Source: Halobellus sp. MBLA0158 (GTDB lineage: Archaea; Halobacteriota; Halobacteria; Halobacteriales; Haloferacaceae). Taken from it: DNA of 64,000 nucleotides. Made by a program: the position numbers and the translations under genes. Positions 39,944 to 49,650 of this stretch are shown here, one piece after another (position 1 is the stretch's first letter; every line of letters begins with the position of its first letter). The DNA lies in assembly GCF_041477585.1 (NCBI RefSeq), contig NZ_JBGNYA010000001.1:1054001-1118000 (forward strand). Direction: 5' to 3'. Below the pieces are notes generated by a model. It ran no database searches, was not told where the DNA came from, and worked only from the letters and a program-made list of their open reading frames with translations.

Positions 39944-41214
39944 CACGGGTGATCCACACCGGCGACACCCACCTGGGGTACCAGCAGTACCACTCCCCCG
40001 AGCGCCGGCGGGACTTCCTCGACGCGTTCGAGCAGGTGATCGACGACGCCGTCGCGGGCGACGTCGACGCCGTGGTCCACGCCGGCGACCTGTTCCACGA
40101 CCGCCGGCCGGAGCTGCGGGACCTGCTGGGGACGATCCGCGTGCTGCGTCGCCTCCGCGACGCGGGCGTCCCGTTCCTCGCGGTCGTCGGCAACCACGAG
40201 GCGACGCGCGGCGGCCAGTGGCTCGACCTCTTCGAGAGCCTCGACCTCGCCGAGCGCCTCGGCGCCGAGCCGCGGACCGTCGGCGACACGGCCTTCTACG
40301 GCCTCGATCACGTCCCCGAGTCCCGGCGCGAGGACCTCGACTACGACTTCGAGTCCCACGAGGCCGCCCGCGCCGCCCTCGTGAGCCACGGCCTGTTCAC
40401 CCCCTTCGCGCACGCCAACTGGGAGACCCAGACCGTCCTCGACCGCTCGAACGTCGACTTCGACGCGGTCCTCCTGGGCGACAACCACGCGCCGGGCACC
40501 GAGATCGTCGACGGCACGTGGGTCACCTACTGCGGATCGACCGAGCGCACGAGCGCCGCCGAGGAGGAAGCGCGCGGGTACAACCTCGTGACGTTCGGCG
40601 CGGACGACACCGACGGCGCCGAGGCGGCCGATTCCGAGACCGCAGACGGCGCGAGCGCCGCGGTCGACATCCGCCGTCGGACGCTCGATACGCGCCCCTT
40701 CGTCTTCGTCAGCGTCGAACTGCGCGAGGGGGAGAGGAGCGACCGCGTCCACGAGCAGCTCCGCCAGCGCGACGTCGAGGACGCGGTCGTCGTCGTCGAG
40801 GTGACCGGCGAGGGCGACCCGGTGACGCCCGCCTCGATCGAGGAGTCGCTGGCCGACCGGGGCGCGCTCGTCGCCCGCGTCACCGACCGCCGCGAGGGGG
40901 AAATCGAGGCCTCGATCGACGTCTCCTTCGCCGACCCCGACGCCGCCGTCGACGAGCGCGTCCGCGACCTGGGTCTCTCGCCGGCCGCCCTCGACGTCGA
41001 GGAGACCATCCGCGCGGACGCGGTCGCGGACTCGAACGTCCGCGAGGCCGTGGAGTCGCGGGTGGCGGACCTCCTCGACGAGGGGAGCGAGGCGTTCGCG
41101 CCCGCCGAGCGCGACGGCGACGAAGCGGCCGCGGATGAGGCCGAGAGTCCCGACGACGGGGACACCGACGAACCGACGCCGGCCGACACCCAGGTCACGA
41201 TGGAGGACTTCTAG
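39940..41214 (+). CDS. mre11: DNA double-strand break repair nuclease Mre11
   Basis: A 424-residue protein. Phosphoesterase motifs are in order: GDTH at 8-11, AGDLFHD at 48-54, GNHE at 84-87, then SHGLFTPFAHAN and GDNHAPG. With Mn it acts as 3'-5' exonuclease and endonuclease at DNA ends, bound to Rad50. The C-terminal ~170 residues are acidic and less conserved, including a region for Rad50 binding. The stop directly abuts the rad50 ATG. Confidence 0.95.
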   Translation: MTRVIHTGDTHLGYQQYHSPERRRDFLDAFEQVIDDAVAGDVDAVVHAGDLFHDRRPELRDLLGTIRVLRRLRDAGVPFLAVVGNHEATRGGQWLDLFESLDLAERLGAEPRTVGDTAFYGLDHVPESRREDLDYDFESHEAARAALVSHGLFTPFAHANWETQTVLDRSNVDFDAVLLGDNHAPGTEIVDGTWVTYCGSTERTSAAEEEARGYNLVTFGADDTDGAEAADSETADGASAAVDIRRRTLDTRPFVFVSVELREGERSDRVHEQLRQRDVEDAVVVVEVTGEGDPVTPASIEESLADRGALVARVTDRREGEIEASIDVSFADPDAAVDERVRDLGLSPAALDVEETIRADAVADSNVREAVESRVADLLDEGSEAFAPAERDGDEAAADEAESPDDGDTDEPTPADTQVTMEDF

Positions 41215-43914
41215 ATGCGCTTCGAGCACATCTCCTTACAGAACTTCAAGCCCTACGCCGACGCCGACCTCGACCTCCGGGACGGCGTCACGGTCATCCA
41301 CGGCCTGAACGGCAGCGGCAAGTCCTCCCTGCTTGAGGCGTGCTTCTTCGCGCTCTACGGCGCCCGCGCGCTCGACGAGACCCTCGACGACGTCGTGACG
41401 ACCGGCGAGGACGAGGCCGCGGTGACACTGTCGTTCGTCCACGAGGGCGCGTCCTACCGGGTCGAACGGCGGCTTCGCCGTTCGGGCGAGCGGATGCAGA
41501 CCGCGTCGTGTACGCTCTCGGGGCCGGACGTCGAGATCGACGGCGCCACAGACGTCCGGGCGTTCGTTACGGACCTCCTCCGGATGGACGCCGAGGCGTT
41601 CGTCAACTGCGCGTACGTCCGTCAGGGCGAGGTGAACAAGCTCATCAACGCCACGCCCGCACAGCGCCAGGACACCATCGACGACCTCCTCCAACTCGGG
41701 AAACTGGAGGAGTACCGCGAGCGCGCCGGCCAGGCGCGGCTCGGCGTCGAGGACGTCCTCTCCGAAAAGCGCGGCGCGCTCTCGAAGCTCGACTCCCAGA
41801 TTGAGGAGAAGGAAGACGCCGGGCTCCACGAGCGGCTGAACGAGCTCGAAACCGAACTCGGCGAGGTGGACGACGAGATCGAGCGCTTTGAGGAGAACGA
41901 GGCCCGCGCGGAGGAGACGCTCGCGGAGGCCGAAGACGTCCTCGACTCCTACGAGGAGACGAAGGCGAAGATCGACGACGTCGAGGCCGACATCAGGGAG
42001 TTAGAAGAGACGATCCGCGAGGACGAGTCGACGCGCGAGGAGCTCCGCGAGGCCGTCGTCGAGCGTCGCGAGCGGATCGACGACCTCGAAGCGACGCTCG
42101 AATCGGCCGTCGACGCGACCGATCTCGACGCGAGCGGCCCCGCGGCCGTCGACGACGACGCCCTCGAAGCGCGTCGCGAGGAGCTCGACTCGGCCGAAGA
42201 GGAGGTCCGCGAGGACCTCCAGGAGGCCCGCCAGCGCGAGACGATGCTGTCGAACCAGGCCGAGAAACTGCGCGAACGCGCCGACGAGTTCGAATCGCGG
42301 GCCGAAGAGTCCCGCGAGCGCGCCGCGGAGGCCGATTCGAGCGCCGCGGACGCGGAGGAGCGCGCCGAAGCGTGGCGAGAGGAGCGCGCCGACGTCGACG
42401 ACGAGATCGAATCGATCCGCGAGCGGTTCGAGAATGCGCCGGTGGAACCGGGCGACGCGGCCGAGCACCGTGAGTCGGTGCAGGCCGACCTCCGGGAGGT
42501 GCGCGACGAGGTCGCCGACGCGCGCGCGGAGATAGAATCCTTCCGCGAGCGCCTCGACGAGGCGACGGCCCTGCGCGAGGAGGGCAAGTGCCCCGAGTGC
42601 GGCCAGCCGGTCGAGGGATCACCCCACGTCGACGCCATCGGCGAGTACGAGGCGCGGATCGAGGAGTTAGAGGCCGACCTCGACGACCTCCGCGAGCGGC
42701 GCGACGAGCTCGAATCGCGGCTGGAGACCGCCGAGGCGCTCGTCGAGGCGGGGACGCGACTGGGGAACCTCCGGGAGAAGCGCTCGCTGCTCGAAGACAG
42801 CGTCGCCGACGCTGAGTCGACGGCCGAAGAGCGCCGCGAGGAGGCCGCGTCCCTGCGCGAAGACGCCGCGGAGTTCGAGTCGCAGGCCGAAGAGAAGCGC
42901 GAGGCCGCCGAGTCGCAGGCGGAGGCGGCCGCGGACGCCGCCGAGCGAGTCGCGGACCTGGAGGAGCAGCTCGACGGCGTCGAGGCCGCCCGCGAGCGAC
43001 TCGACCGCGTCGAGACGCTCCGGGAGCAGATCGCGGAGCTGGAATCCGAGATCGAAACGCGCCGCGAGCGCCGCGAGACGATCGCGGACCGGAACGACGA
43101 GCGCCGGGAGTACCTCCAGGAAAAGCGCGAGCGCCGCGACGAGCTCGCCGAGGCCGTCGACGAGTCGCGCGTCGAGACGGCGAGAGAGAACAAGGAGGAG
43201 GCCGAGACCTACCTGGAGAACGTCGAGGTGAAGCTCGAGGAACTCCGCGAGCGGCGCGACGAACTCCAGAACGACATCGGGAGCGTGAAGGGCGAGCTCT
43301 CCCAGCTCGAATCCCTGCGCGAGGACCGCGAGCGGGTCCGCGAGCGCGTCGCCGACTTGGAGTCGCTCCACGAGGAGGTGTCGACGCTCGAATCGACCTA
43401 CAGCGACCTCCGCGCCGAGCTGCGGAAGCGGAACGTCGAGACCCTCGAACGGATGCTCAACGAGACGTTCGACCTCGTCTACGGCAACGACGCCTACTCG
43501 CGGATCCGCCTCGACGACGAGTACGACCTCACGGTCTTCCAGAAGGACGGGACGGCGCTGGAGCCCGAACAGCTCTCCGGCGGTGAGCGAGCGCTGTTCA
43601 ATCTCTCGCTCCGGTGTGCGATCTACCGCCTGCTCGCCGAGGGCATCGAGGGCGCGGCGCCGATGCCGCCGCTGATCCTCGACGAGCCGACGGTCTTCCT
43701 CGACTCGGGGCACGTCTCGCGGCTGGTCGACCTCGTCGAGGAGATGCGCAGCCTCGGGGTGAAGCAGATCCTGATCGTGAGCCACGACGACGAGCTCGTC
43801 GCGGCCGCCGACGACCTCGTCACCGTCGAGAAGGACCCCACGAGCAACCGCTCGTCCGTCGACCGCGTCGACGACGCGTCGCTCGCGGCGGTGGCCGCCG
43901 AGTCCGACGACTGA
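41215..43914 (+). CDS. rad50: DNA double-strand break repair ATPase Rad50
   Basis: An 899-residue SMC-like protein. Walker [11 protein letters not shown] lies near residue 30, and the Q-loop region [10 protein letters not shown] follows. Two long, highly charged coiled coils flank the zinc hook CPECGQP (Cys459 and Cys462). Signature [16 protein letters not shown] is near residue 785, Walker [12 protein letters not shown] follows, and the D-loop and H-switch VSHDDE come last. Rad50 tethers DNA ends and gates Mre11. No spacer separates it from mre11. Confidence 0.96.
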   Translation: MRFEHISLQNFKPYADADLDLRDGVTVIHGLNGSGKSSLLEACFFALYGARALDETLDDVVTTGEDEAAVTLSFVHEGASYRVERRLRRSGERMQTASCTLSGPDVEIDGATDVRAFVTDLLRMDAEAFVNCAYVRQGEVNKLINATPAQRQDTIDDLLQLGKLEEYRERAGQARLGVEDVLSEKRGALSKLDSQIEEKEDAGLHERLNELETELGEVDDEIERFEENEARAEETLAEAEDVLDSYEETKAKIDDVEADIRELEETIREDESTREELREAVVERRERIDDLEATLESAVDATDLDASGPAAVDDDALEARREELDSAEEEVREDLQEARQRETMLSNQAEKLRERADEFESRAEESRERAAEADSSAADAEERAEAWREERADVDDEIESIRERFENAPVEPGDAAEHRESVQADLREVRDEVADARAEIESFRERLDEATALREEGKCPECGQPVEGSPHVDAIGEYEARIEELEADLDDLRERRDELESRLETAEALVEAGTRLGNLREKRSLLEDSVADAESTAEERREEAASLREDAAEFESQAEEKREAAESQAEAAADAAERVADLEEQLDGVEAARERLDRVETLREQIAELESEIETRRERRETIADRNDERREYLQEKRERRDELAEAVDESRVETARENKEEAETYLENVEVKLEELRERRDELQNDIGSVKGELSQLESLREDRERVRERVADLESLHEEVSTLESTYSDLRAELRKRNVETLERMLNETFDLVYGNDAYSRIRLDDEYDLTVFQKDGTALEPEQLSGGERALFNLSLRCAIYRLLAEGIEGAAPMPPLILDEPTVFLDSGHVSRLVDLVEEMRSLGVKQILIVSHDDELVAAADDLVTVEKDPTSNRSSVDRVDDASLAAVAAESDD

Positions 43915-43997
43915 GGGCGTCGGCCGGACGGTTCCGTCGCCTCTCTCTGCCCGCCCGAAGCCGAACCACTCAACACCGACGGCTCCGAGGGTCGCGT

Positions 43998-44684
43998 ATG
44001 GGCACGCCGCTCGACGACCGCGAGGAACAGGCCGCCGCGGTGCTCGACCGCCTCTACGAGGAGTACCCGGACTCGACGATCTCGCTGAACTTCGCCGATC
44101 GACTGGAGCTGCTCGTCGCCGTCGTGCTCTCGGCGCAGTGTACCGACGAGCGCGTGAACGAGGTCACCGAAGACCTCTTCGAGAAGTACCGGTCGCCCGA
44201 GGACTACGCCGCGGCCGACGAGGAGAAACTCGCCGAGGACATCTACGGGATCACTTTCCACAACAACAAGGCCGGCTACCTCAAGTCGATCGGCGAGACG
44301 CTCGTCGAGGAACACGACGGCGAGGTGCCCGATACGATGAGCGACCTCACCGACCTCTCGGGCGTCGGCCGCAAGACCGCCAACGTCGTCCTCCAGCACG
44401 GCCACGACGTCGTCGAGGGGATCGTCGTCGACACGCACGTCCAGCGGATCGCGCGGCGGCTCGGCCTCGCCGACGAGGAGCGTCCCGAGAAGATCGAACA
44501 GGAGCTGATGGAGTTGGTCCCGGAATCCGACTGGCAGCAGTTCACGCACCTGTTCATCAGCCACGGTCGCGCGGTCTGTACGGCCCGGAACCCTGACTGC
44601 GAGGAGTGCGTGCTCGAAGACGTCTGCCCCTCCTCGAAGCTCGACAGCGACGTCGACCTCGCGTCCGGCGAGGCGTGGGGGTAG
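43998..44684 (+). CDS. nth: Endonuclease III (Nth)
   Basis: A 228-residue DNA glycosylase/AP lyase. The HhH motif is LSGVGRKTANVV, with catalytic Lys in RKTAN and catalytic Asp in VDTHVQR. The C-terminal cluster motif is C-x6-C-x2-C-x5-C (CTARNPDCEECVLEDVC), binding [4Fe-4S]. It removes oxidised pyrimidines. The start MGTPLDDREEQ is downstream of a long open frame that overlaps rad50 and was rejected. It lies 83 bases after rad50, making a repair gene group. Confidence 0.95.
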   Translation: MGTPLDDREEQAAAVLDRLYEEYPDSTISLNFADRLELLVAVVLSAQCTDERVNEVTEDLFEKYRSPEDYAAADEEKLAEDIYGITFHNNKAGYLKSIGETLVEEHDGEVPDTMSDLTDLSGVGRKTANVVLQHGHDVVEGIVVDTHVQRIARRLGLADEERPEKIEQELMELVPESDWQQFTHLFISHGRAVCTARNPDCEECVLEDVCPSSKLDSDVDLASGEAWG

Positions 44685-44734
44685 GGTAGGCCGCGTTTCC
44701 CCGCCGCGTCCCCGCCCCGGCGGCCGCGCGCCGC

Positions 44735-45217
44735 TCACCCGAGCACGTAGCGGATCCCGAACCGATACAGCCCGAGGAGCCACGCGAGGAGCCAAAAGAG
44801 CACGTAGCCGAAGACGCCGGCGCGGAGCCGGCCGCGCCAGGCGCTCATATTCGGGTGGAGCTCGTCGATGTCGATCTCCTGGTCGGGGTCGTCGTAGAGG
44901 TCCGCCTCGCGCTTCACCTGGAGGATCCGCACGATGCCCGTCAGCGCGAACACGAGCAGGGCGTACGCCTGCAGTCCCAAGAGCGCGTGCAGGACCGCCA
45001 CCCCGGTCAGCTGATCGAGCAGCCGCGGCACCATCCACGACGCCACCGGAACGGTGGTGAGGACGAGCCCCGGCACGATGATCTTCAGGTGGTAGACGAG
45101 GAGGTCCCAGGTCACCGTCTCGGCGTCGATCATCACCCACGCGCCGTAGAGGTAAAACGGGAGACTCGCCGTGACCATCAGCGCGGCGACCGTCGCGATG
45201 GCCGAGTCGGATACCAT
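44735..45217 (-). CDS. Four-helix membrane protein (DUF7321-like)
   Basis: A 160-residue protein with membrane helices near 7-27, 42-62, 68-95 and 130-155. Histidines lie in helices (VYHLKIIVPG and VLHALLGLQAY), which could bind heme. The loop at 100-120 is acidic. Such proteins sit beside halocyanin/cytochrome b genes in haloarchaea. It is divergent from the DUF7319-like gene and convergent with nth. A role in quinone or heme handling is possible but unproven. Confidence 0.7.
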   Translation of the reverse strand: MVSDSAIATVAALMVTASLPFYLYGAWVMIDAETVTWDLLVYHLKIIVPGLVLTTVPVASWMVPRLLDQLTGVAVLHALLGLQAYALLVFALTGIVRILQVKREADLYDDPDQEIDIDELHPNMSAWRGRLRAGVFGYVLFWLLAWLLGLYRFGIRYVLG

Positions 45218-45319
45218 CGACCGCGCTACGGACCGGCGGCGGGTAAAGTGCCCGACTCGCGTGCGGTCGCACTCCGGTGAACCGTTACCCTAAGGAGCCT
45301 GCCGCGCCAACTTCCGACG

Positions 45320-46213
45320 ATGACGGAGCCCTCAGAGGAGTCGTACGCGACGGACCGCCGCGCCGACGCGGCGGCCGCCGGCGACTCCGACGCCGACACC
45401 GACGGTTCAGATGCTGGCCCGTCCGCCCCCGAGTCAGACGACCTCGAGGCGCTCCGGAGGGAGGTCGAAGAGACCTACGACTTCGACGACTTCGGCCCCG
45501 CCGATATGGCCGAGATGAGCCTCGAAGAGTGGGAGGCGGCGTTCGATCCCGACACCTGGATCGTCGGCGAGGAGCTCCTCGACCGGGTCGAACAGGAGCT
45601 CGAAGCGCGGGTCGCGATCCGCGAGATCTTCGCGGTCGTAGAGCGCATCACCGAGGGCGAAGACCGCGTCGTCGCCTACTCCGACGAGGGGTACGCGGTC
45701 ATCTACGACGACGGCAGCGTCGAGGGCGAGGGCACGGTCCTCCGGGACGTCAAGCCCACCGTCGCGCTCTGTTCGATGTCCGACTACGAGCTGATGGACG
45801 CGCCCGAGGACGCCTCGCTTCCCGAGCCCGAGGAGGTCGTCGAGGGAAGCGGCGAGTTCGGCAATCTGATGCTCCAGATCGTCGCGGGCGTCCAGATCCT
45901 CGTCGGCGTCGGAATCCTGATCGCGTGGCTGGCCCTCCCGTCCCTGTCGACGGTCGTCGCACCGATCGCCTCGTTCGGCTTCCTCGTGATCGGCGCCTTC
46001 CTCTTTTTCGTCGTCGCGAACGCCCGGCTCTCCGATCGCTTCCGGACCGAGGAGTTCCGGGCCCGGCTTCGCGCGCTCGACGCCGCGGACGACGAGCCGC
46101 CGGAGGCCGTCGCCGAGGTGATGCCAGACGCCGACACCGAAACCGATGTCGACGGCGACTCCGCGGCGAACGAGAACGAGAACGGAACCGAGACCGACCG
46201 AACTGACGGGTGA
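45320..46213 (+). CDS. Membrane protein of respiratory cluster (DUF7319-like)
   Basis: A 297-residue protein. Residues 1-60 are acidic and disordered, 60-170 form a soluble domain (WEAAFDPDTWIVGEELLDRVE and YAVIYDDGSVEGEGTVL in parts), membrane helices lie at about 184-206 and 212-234, and an Asp/Glu/Asn-rich tail follows. It precedes the halocyanin and cytochrome b genes on the same strand. No cofactor motif is visible. Perhaps an accessory or assembly factor; this rests on position only. Confidence 0.68.
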   Translation: MTEPSEESYATDRRADAAAAGDSDADTDGSDAGPSAPESDDLEALRREVEETYDFDDFGPADMAEMSLEEWEAAFDPDTWIVGEELLDRVEQELEARVAIREIFAVVERITEGEDRVVAYSDEGYAVIYDDGSVEGEGTVLRDVKPTVALCSMSDYELMDAPEDASLPEPEEVVEGSGEFGNLMLQIVAGVQILVGVGILIAWLALPSLSTVVAPIASFGFLVIGAFLFFVVANARLSDRFRTEEFRARLRALDAADDEPPEAVAEVMPDADTETDVDGDSAANENENGTETDRTDG

Positions 46214-46313
46214 CGACGCCCAGGCGCGTCTCCGACCGCCCCGGCGCCAAACCGCCGGGAGGACGCCCGACGACCCCGCTGCGGGGATCGCGGCCTCACG
46301 GGGGAGTCGGTGG

Positions 46314-46346
46314 GTTTAAGCGCGTTCCATCCTGAGACCGACGTGT
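46314..46346 (+). promoter_or_regulatory. Promoter of halocyanin/cytochrome b operon
   Basis: GTTTAAG starts 33 bases before the halocyanin ATG at 46347, the usual distance for a leaderless start in this window. Confidence 0.5.
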
Positions 46347-47012
46347 ATGAAGAGGCGGGACTTTCTGCGAGCAGCAAGCGTCCCTGCTGCCGCCGCGACG
46401 GCCTCTGCCGCCACCGGTACCGGCGCTGCCCAGGAGACGGAGGGCGGCACCGCGACCGGGACGGCAACCGGGACCAGCACCGGGACTGGCACGAGCACCG
46501 GAACCGGCACTGGCACCGCCACCTCCGGCGGCGGTGGCGGCGGCCCGACCGCCACGGTGACGGTCGGCCCCGGCGGCTCCCTGGTGTTCGAACCGGGGAC
46601 GAGCGAGCCGCTCCAGATCGCGCCGGGCACGACGGTGGAGTTCGTCTGGGAGTCGGACAACCACAACATCGTCGTCGACAGCCAGCCCGATGGCGCGAAC
46701 TGGCAGGGCCACGAACCGCTTGAAAACACCGGCTTCACCTACACGCACACCTTCGAGACGCTCGGCACCTACGAGTACTACTGCGCGCCGCACCAGAGCG
46801 CGGGGATGGTCGGCACCATCGAGGTCGTCGAGAACCCCAACGCGGGCGGCGGCGGTGGCGGCGAGAAGGAGCTCCACTCGTTCGGCGTCCCGATCCACGC
46901 CCACTGGGTCGGCGCCGCGACGATCCTGGGGATCCTCGTGACCGTGATCTTCACGTTCTACGTCCTGAAGTACGGTGAGTCGGCCCACACCGGCACCGGG
47001 AGGAACGGATAA
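46347..47012 (+). CDS. Halocyanin-type blue copper protein, membrane-anchored
   Basis: A 221-residue protein. The Tat signal RRDFLRAASV has likely cleavage near residue 28. A Thr-Gly repeat linker at about 33-66 follows, perhaps glycosylated. The plastocyanin domain (about 68-162) has copper ligands His106, Cys146, His149 and Met154. A C-terminal membrane helix lies at about 186-208. There is no lipobox Cys. It should carry electrons on the outer face. Its stop overlaps the next ATG by one base, and it heads the cytochrome b operon. Confidence 0.93.
   Translation: MKRRDFLRAASVPAAAATASAATGTGAAQETEGGTATGTATGTSTGTGTSTGTGTGTATSGGGGGGPTATVTVGPGGSLVFEPGTSEPLQIAPGTTVEFVWESDNHNIVVDSQPDGANWQGHEPLENTGFTYTHTFETLGTYEYYCAPHQSAGMVGTIEVVENPNAGGGGGGEKELHSFGVPIHAHWVGAATILGILVTVIFTFYVLKYGESAHTGTGRNG
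46734..46812. repeat. 79-bp block identical to second halocyanin gene
   Basis: These 79 bases, encoding the C-terminal copper-site part of the halocyanin, are identical to 58808-58886, including third codon positions. After one mismatch the match continues for about 20 more bases. Confidence 0.85.
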
Positions 47013-47398
47013 TGTCATCGAGCGGCAGCACCTACGGCGACATCCATCGGTACGAACCGGCCCGCGAGAGTACGGCGGCCGCGATCGCGATCGTCCTGCT
47101 CACGATCATCGAGGTCGTCTTCGTGTTCCTGTTCACCTACGGCCTGCTGTCCGGCTGGGGCCTGAGCGAGACCGGGAATATGTATCTCGGCGCCGTCCTG
47201 GCCGTTATCTTCATCGACCTGGCGTTCATACTGGCGCTGTACCGCAAGGAGTTCCTGCCGGACGTCGTGATCGTGAAGAAGCGGCGCCGTAAGTACGAAG
47301 ACCTCTACATTCGGGAGGAAGACGTCGACGGAACGCCGTTCGCCGACGGCGCGTGGGACCAAGTCAAGCGCGCGATCTACCCGTACTACAAGCGATAA
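47012..47398 (+). CDS. Small membrane protein of cytochrome b operon (DUF7318-like)
   Basis: A 128-residue protein with two membrane helices near 24-46 and 57-77. The cytosolic C-terminal half is basic then aromatic (VVIVKKRRRKYEDLYIREED, YPYYKR at the end). It lies between halocyanin and cytochrome b with 1-base overlap upstream and 3 bases downstream, so it is surely part of this complex's operon. It holds no Rieske or heme motif. Possibly a small structural subunit. Confidence 0.72.
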   Translation: MSSSGSTYGDIHRYEPARESTAAAIAIVLLTIIEVVFVFLFTYGLLSGWGLSETGNMYLGAVLAVIFIDLAFILALYRKEFLPDVVIVKKRRRKYEDLYIREEDVDGTPFADGAWDQVKRAIYPYYKR

Positions 47399-47401
47399 CC
47401 A

Positions 47402-48208
47402 ATGAGCCTCGAAAAGAAAGACGAATACGACCACAAAGGCTGGATGAAGGAGAAGGATCTGACTCCTGTGGAGTCGACCTTCCTCACTACCCTCATCTGG
47501 CTGGACAAGCGGTTCCGCATCGTCGACTACCTGGAGCTCTTAGAGACCCTCTACTACCGGGTCAACCTCCAGATGCCGAAGAGCCACACCGAGCAGTACA
47601 ACCTCGACAACAAGTTCTGGTACTGGTACCCGCTGTACACGCTGGGCCTGTTCTCGACCTTGGCGTACGTCGTCGCCGCCATCTCCGGCGCGCTGTTGGG
47701 CTTCTACTACAGCCCCTCGGCCGCCGCGGGATCGGAAGCGGCGGGGACCGTCGCCTACGAGAGCATCGCGTTCATTATGCGCGACCTCCAGTTCGGGTTT
47801 ATGCTCCGCTCCATCCACCGGTGGGCGGCGCAGGTGATGGTCGCCGCGGTGTTCCTCCATATGCTCCGCGTGTACTTCACCGGCGCGTACAAGGAGCCCC
47901 GCGAGCTCAACTGGCTGATCGGCATCGTCCTGATCAGCCTGACGATGGTGTTCGGGTACACCGGCTACCTGCTCCCGTGGGACCAGCTCGCCTTCTGGGC
48001 GGGCCAGATCGGCGTCGAGATGTCGCTGTCGATCCCGCTCGCCGGCGAGTGGGTCGCCCAGCTGCTCTTCGGCGGCTTCTCGCTGAGCCAGGCGACGTTG
48101 CAACGGATGTACATCCTCCACGTGTTCCTGCTCCCGTTCGTGGTGACGACGCTCATCGCCATCCACATCGGCATCGTCTGGGTGCAGGGCATCGCAGAAC
48201 CCCACTAG
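47402..48208 (+). CDS. petB: Cytochrome b, N-terminal (b6-like) subunit
   Basis: A 268-residue four-helix diheme protein. Heme ligands are His139 and His153 in one helix (14 apart) and His240 and His255 in another (15 apart); the latter spacing is b6-type rather than mitochondrial. GFYYSP and YTGYLLPWDQLAFWA are family blocks. The Cys that binds heme ci in cytochrome b6 is not seen in the matching region (NKFWYWYPLYTLGLF). It forms the quinol-oxidising core with the next gene. Confidence 0.93.
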   Translation: MSLEKKDEYDHKGWMKEKDLTPVESTFLTTLIWLDKRFRIVDYLELLETLYYRVNLQMPKSHTEQYNLDNKFWYWYPLYTLGLFSTLAYVVAAISGALLGFYYSPSAAAGSEAAGTVAYESIAFIMRDLQFGFMLRSIHRWAAQVMVAAVFLHMLRVYFTGAYKEPRELNWLIGIVLISLTMVFGYTGYLLPWDQLAFWAGQIGVEMSLSIPLAGEWVAQLLFGGFSLSQATLQRMYILHVFLLPFVVTTLIAIHIGIVWVQGIAEPH

Positions 48209-48212
48209 ACCA

Positions 48213-48998
48213 ATGACCGACGACAACACCTCCGAGACCGACTCCGACTCCGACTCCGACGACGTCCGCACAGACGGCAGCGGTATCGTCGCGCCCGACG
48301 ACGAGACGCCGACGTGGCGCGAGCGCAAGACCCGCGCCCAGGGGCTCTCCCGGCTCACTTACGAGTACTTCGAGCGCGCTCGTCGAGAGGACCAGGACCT
48401 CCGCCAGGAGTCCGACTACGTCGAGCGCGACGTGCTCGCGTTCCCGACGTGGCCCCACGAAGTCATCCGAAACCTCTCCATCGCGAGCTTCTTCGTGGGG
48501 ATGCTGCTGTTCCTGTCGGCGACGATGCCGCCGCACATCGGCTCGCCGGCGAACCCCTCCAGCACGCCCGCGATCATCCTGCCGGACTGGTACCTCTACT
48601 GGTCGTTCGGCCTGCTCAAGCTGGGCCCGCTGAACCCCGAACTGGCGATCCTGGGCGGCCAGAAGCTGATGGCCGACCGGACCTACGGCGTCCTCGCGAA
48701 CCTCGTCGTCGTCGGGATCGTCGCCATCGTGCCCTTCCTCAACAAGGGGAGCGCGCGCCGGCCGGTCGAACAGCCGTTCTGGGCGGCCGTCGGCGTCGGC
48801 GGCGTCATCTTCGCGTTCACGATCAGCGTCTACTCCGCGAAGAATCTGCTCCCGATGAACGTCCACCTGGCGTTCGACCTGACGTTCCTGCTTCCGATCG
48901 TCGGCGGCTTCGTCACCTGGGCGGTCCTGAAGACGATGCGCGAGGGGTATATGTACGACCTCAACCGCCGGTACTACCGGCTCCGGCCACCGAAGTAA
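48213..48998 (+). CDS. petD: Cytochrome b, C-terminal (subunit IV-like) subunit
   Basis: A 261-residue protein. The first ~70 residues are an acidic Asp/Ser-rich extension, then three to four membrane helices. The quinol-site motif is PDWY (124-127, in ILPDWYLYW); PEWY is the high-potential form and PDWY is linked to menaquinone-type low-potential chains, fitting haloarchaeal menaquinone. It starts 5 bases after the b6-like gene. Together they form a split cytochrome b like that of b6f and some bacteria. Confidence 0.91.
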   Translation: MTDDNTSETDSDSDSDDVRTDGSGIVAPDDETPTWRERKTRAQGLSRLTYEYFERARREDQDLRQESDYVERDVLAFPTWPHEVIRNLSIASFFVGMLLFLSATMPPHIGSPANPSSTPAIILPDWYLYWSFGLLKLGPLNPELAILGGQKLMADRTYGVLANLVVVGIVAIVPFLNKGSARRPVEQPFWAAVGVGGVIFAFTISVYSAKNLLPMNVHLAFDLTFLLPIVGGFVTWAVLKTMREGYMYDLNRRYYRLRPPK

Positions 48999-49176
48999 CC
49001 GGACTTCGGCAGTCGTCTCCGACTCTGCTCCGGCTCCGCTCCGGCCTCCGATCCGAGGCCGACGCTGACGGTCCCGCCGATTCGTTTCGGTCGTTCTGTC
49101 TGTTTCTTCCGATCGTACTTGCGCTCCGACGACGCACACGGAAAGGTCCATTTCGCTTCCGTCCGTAGCGCCCACA

Positions 49177-49650
49177 ATGACTGATGGAGACGCGGCCGGC
49201 GCGGGCACGGGCGCAGTCGACCGCCCCGACGCCGCGGCGGCCGAGACGGAGTCGGGGGCGGACGCGGGCAGCACAGAGCCGAGCGGAGCGGACGCCGAGG
49301 GAGCGACGGGGACCGGCGTTCGCGGCCGCGACGTCGTCGTTCCGATGCCGCTGTACAAGGTCGTGACCGTGTTCTCGACGCTCATCGCGGTCGTGAGCGT
49401 CGTGTTCGGGTTTATGCTCCTCGACGCCGCGACGCTGAACGTGAGCTTCCTCGGCAACGCGATCCGCGGGCTGCTCGCGTTTGTCGGCCTCGCCGTCGCC
49501 GACGGCATCCTGAGCACGGTCCTGGCGGCGCTCGGGCTCGGCATCATCGGGTTCGGCGCCGGGGTGTACGTCCTCGGGACGCGGTTCCGCGCCCGCGGAA
49601 TGGGAAAGTCTCAAGAGGACTCCGGCGAAGCTTCGAACAACGATGGCTGA
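49177..49650 (+). CDS. Membrane protein (DUF7315-like)
   Basis: A 157-residue protein. The first ~50 residues are Ala/Asp/Glu/Gly-rich and disordered. Three membrane helices follow near 58-80, 88-110 and 112-135 (VVTVFSTLIAVVSVVFGFML, GLLAFVGLAVADGILSTVL, LGLGIIGFGAGVYVLG). The C-terminal tail is charged. It overlaps the next gene by 8 bases. Position downstream of cytochrome b suggests a role with this respiratory complex; no cofactor motif is visible. Confidence 0.7.
   Translation: MTDGDAAGAGTGAVDRPDAAAAETESGADAGSTEPSGADAEGATGTGVRGRDVVVPMPLYKVVTVFSTLIAVVSVVFGFMLLDAATLNVSFLGNAIRGLLAFVGLAVADGILSTVLAALGLGIIGFGAGVYVLGTRFRARGMGKSQEDSGEASNNDG

Noticed and set aside
47012-47398. Rieske protein candidate in the cytochrome operon
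   Set aside because: No cysteine-histidine cluster motifs; it is a small two-helix protein.
48999-49176. Possible gene in the 178-base gap after cytochrome b
   Set aside because: Only pyrimidine-rich sequence with CTCCG repeats and no plausible start; probably termination and promoter sequence.
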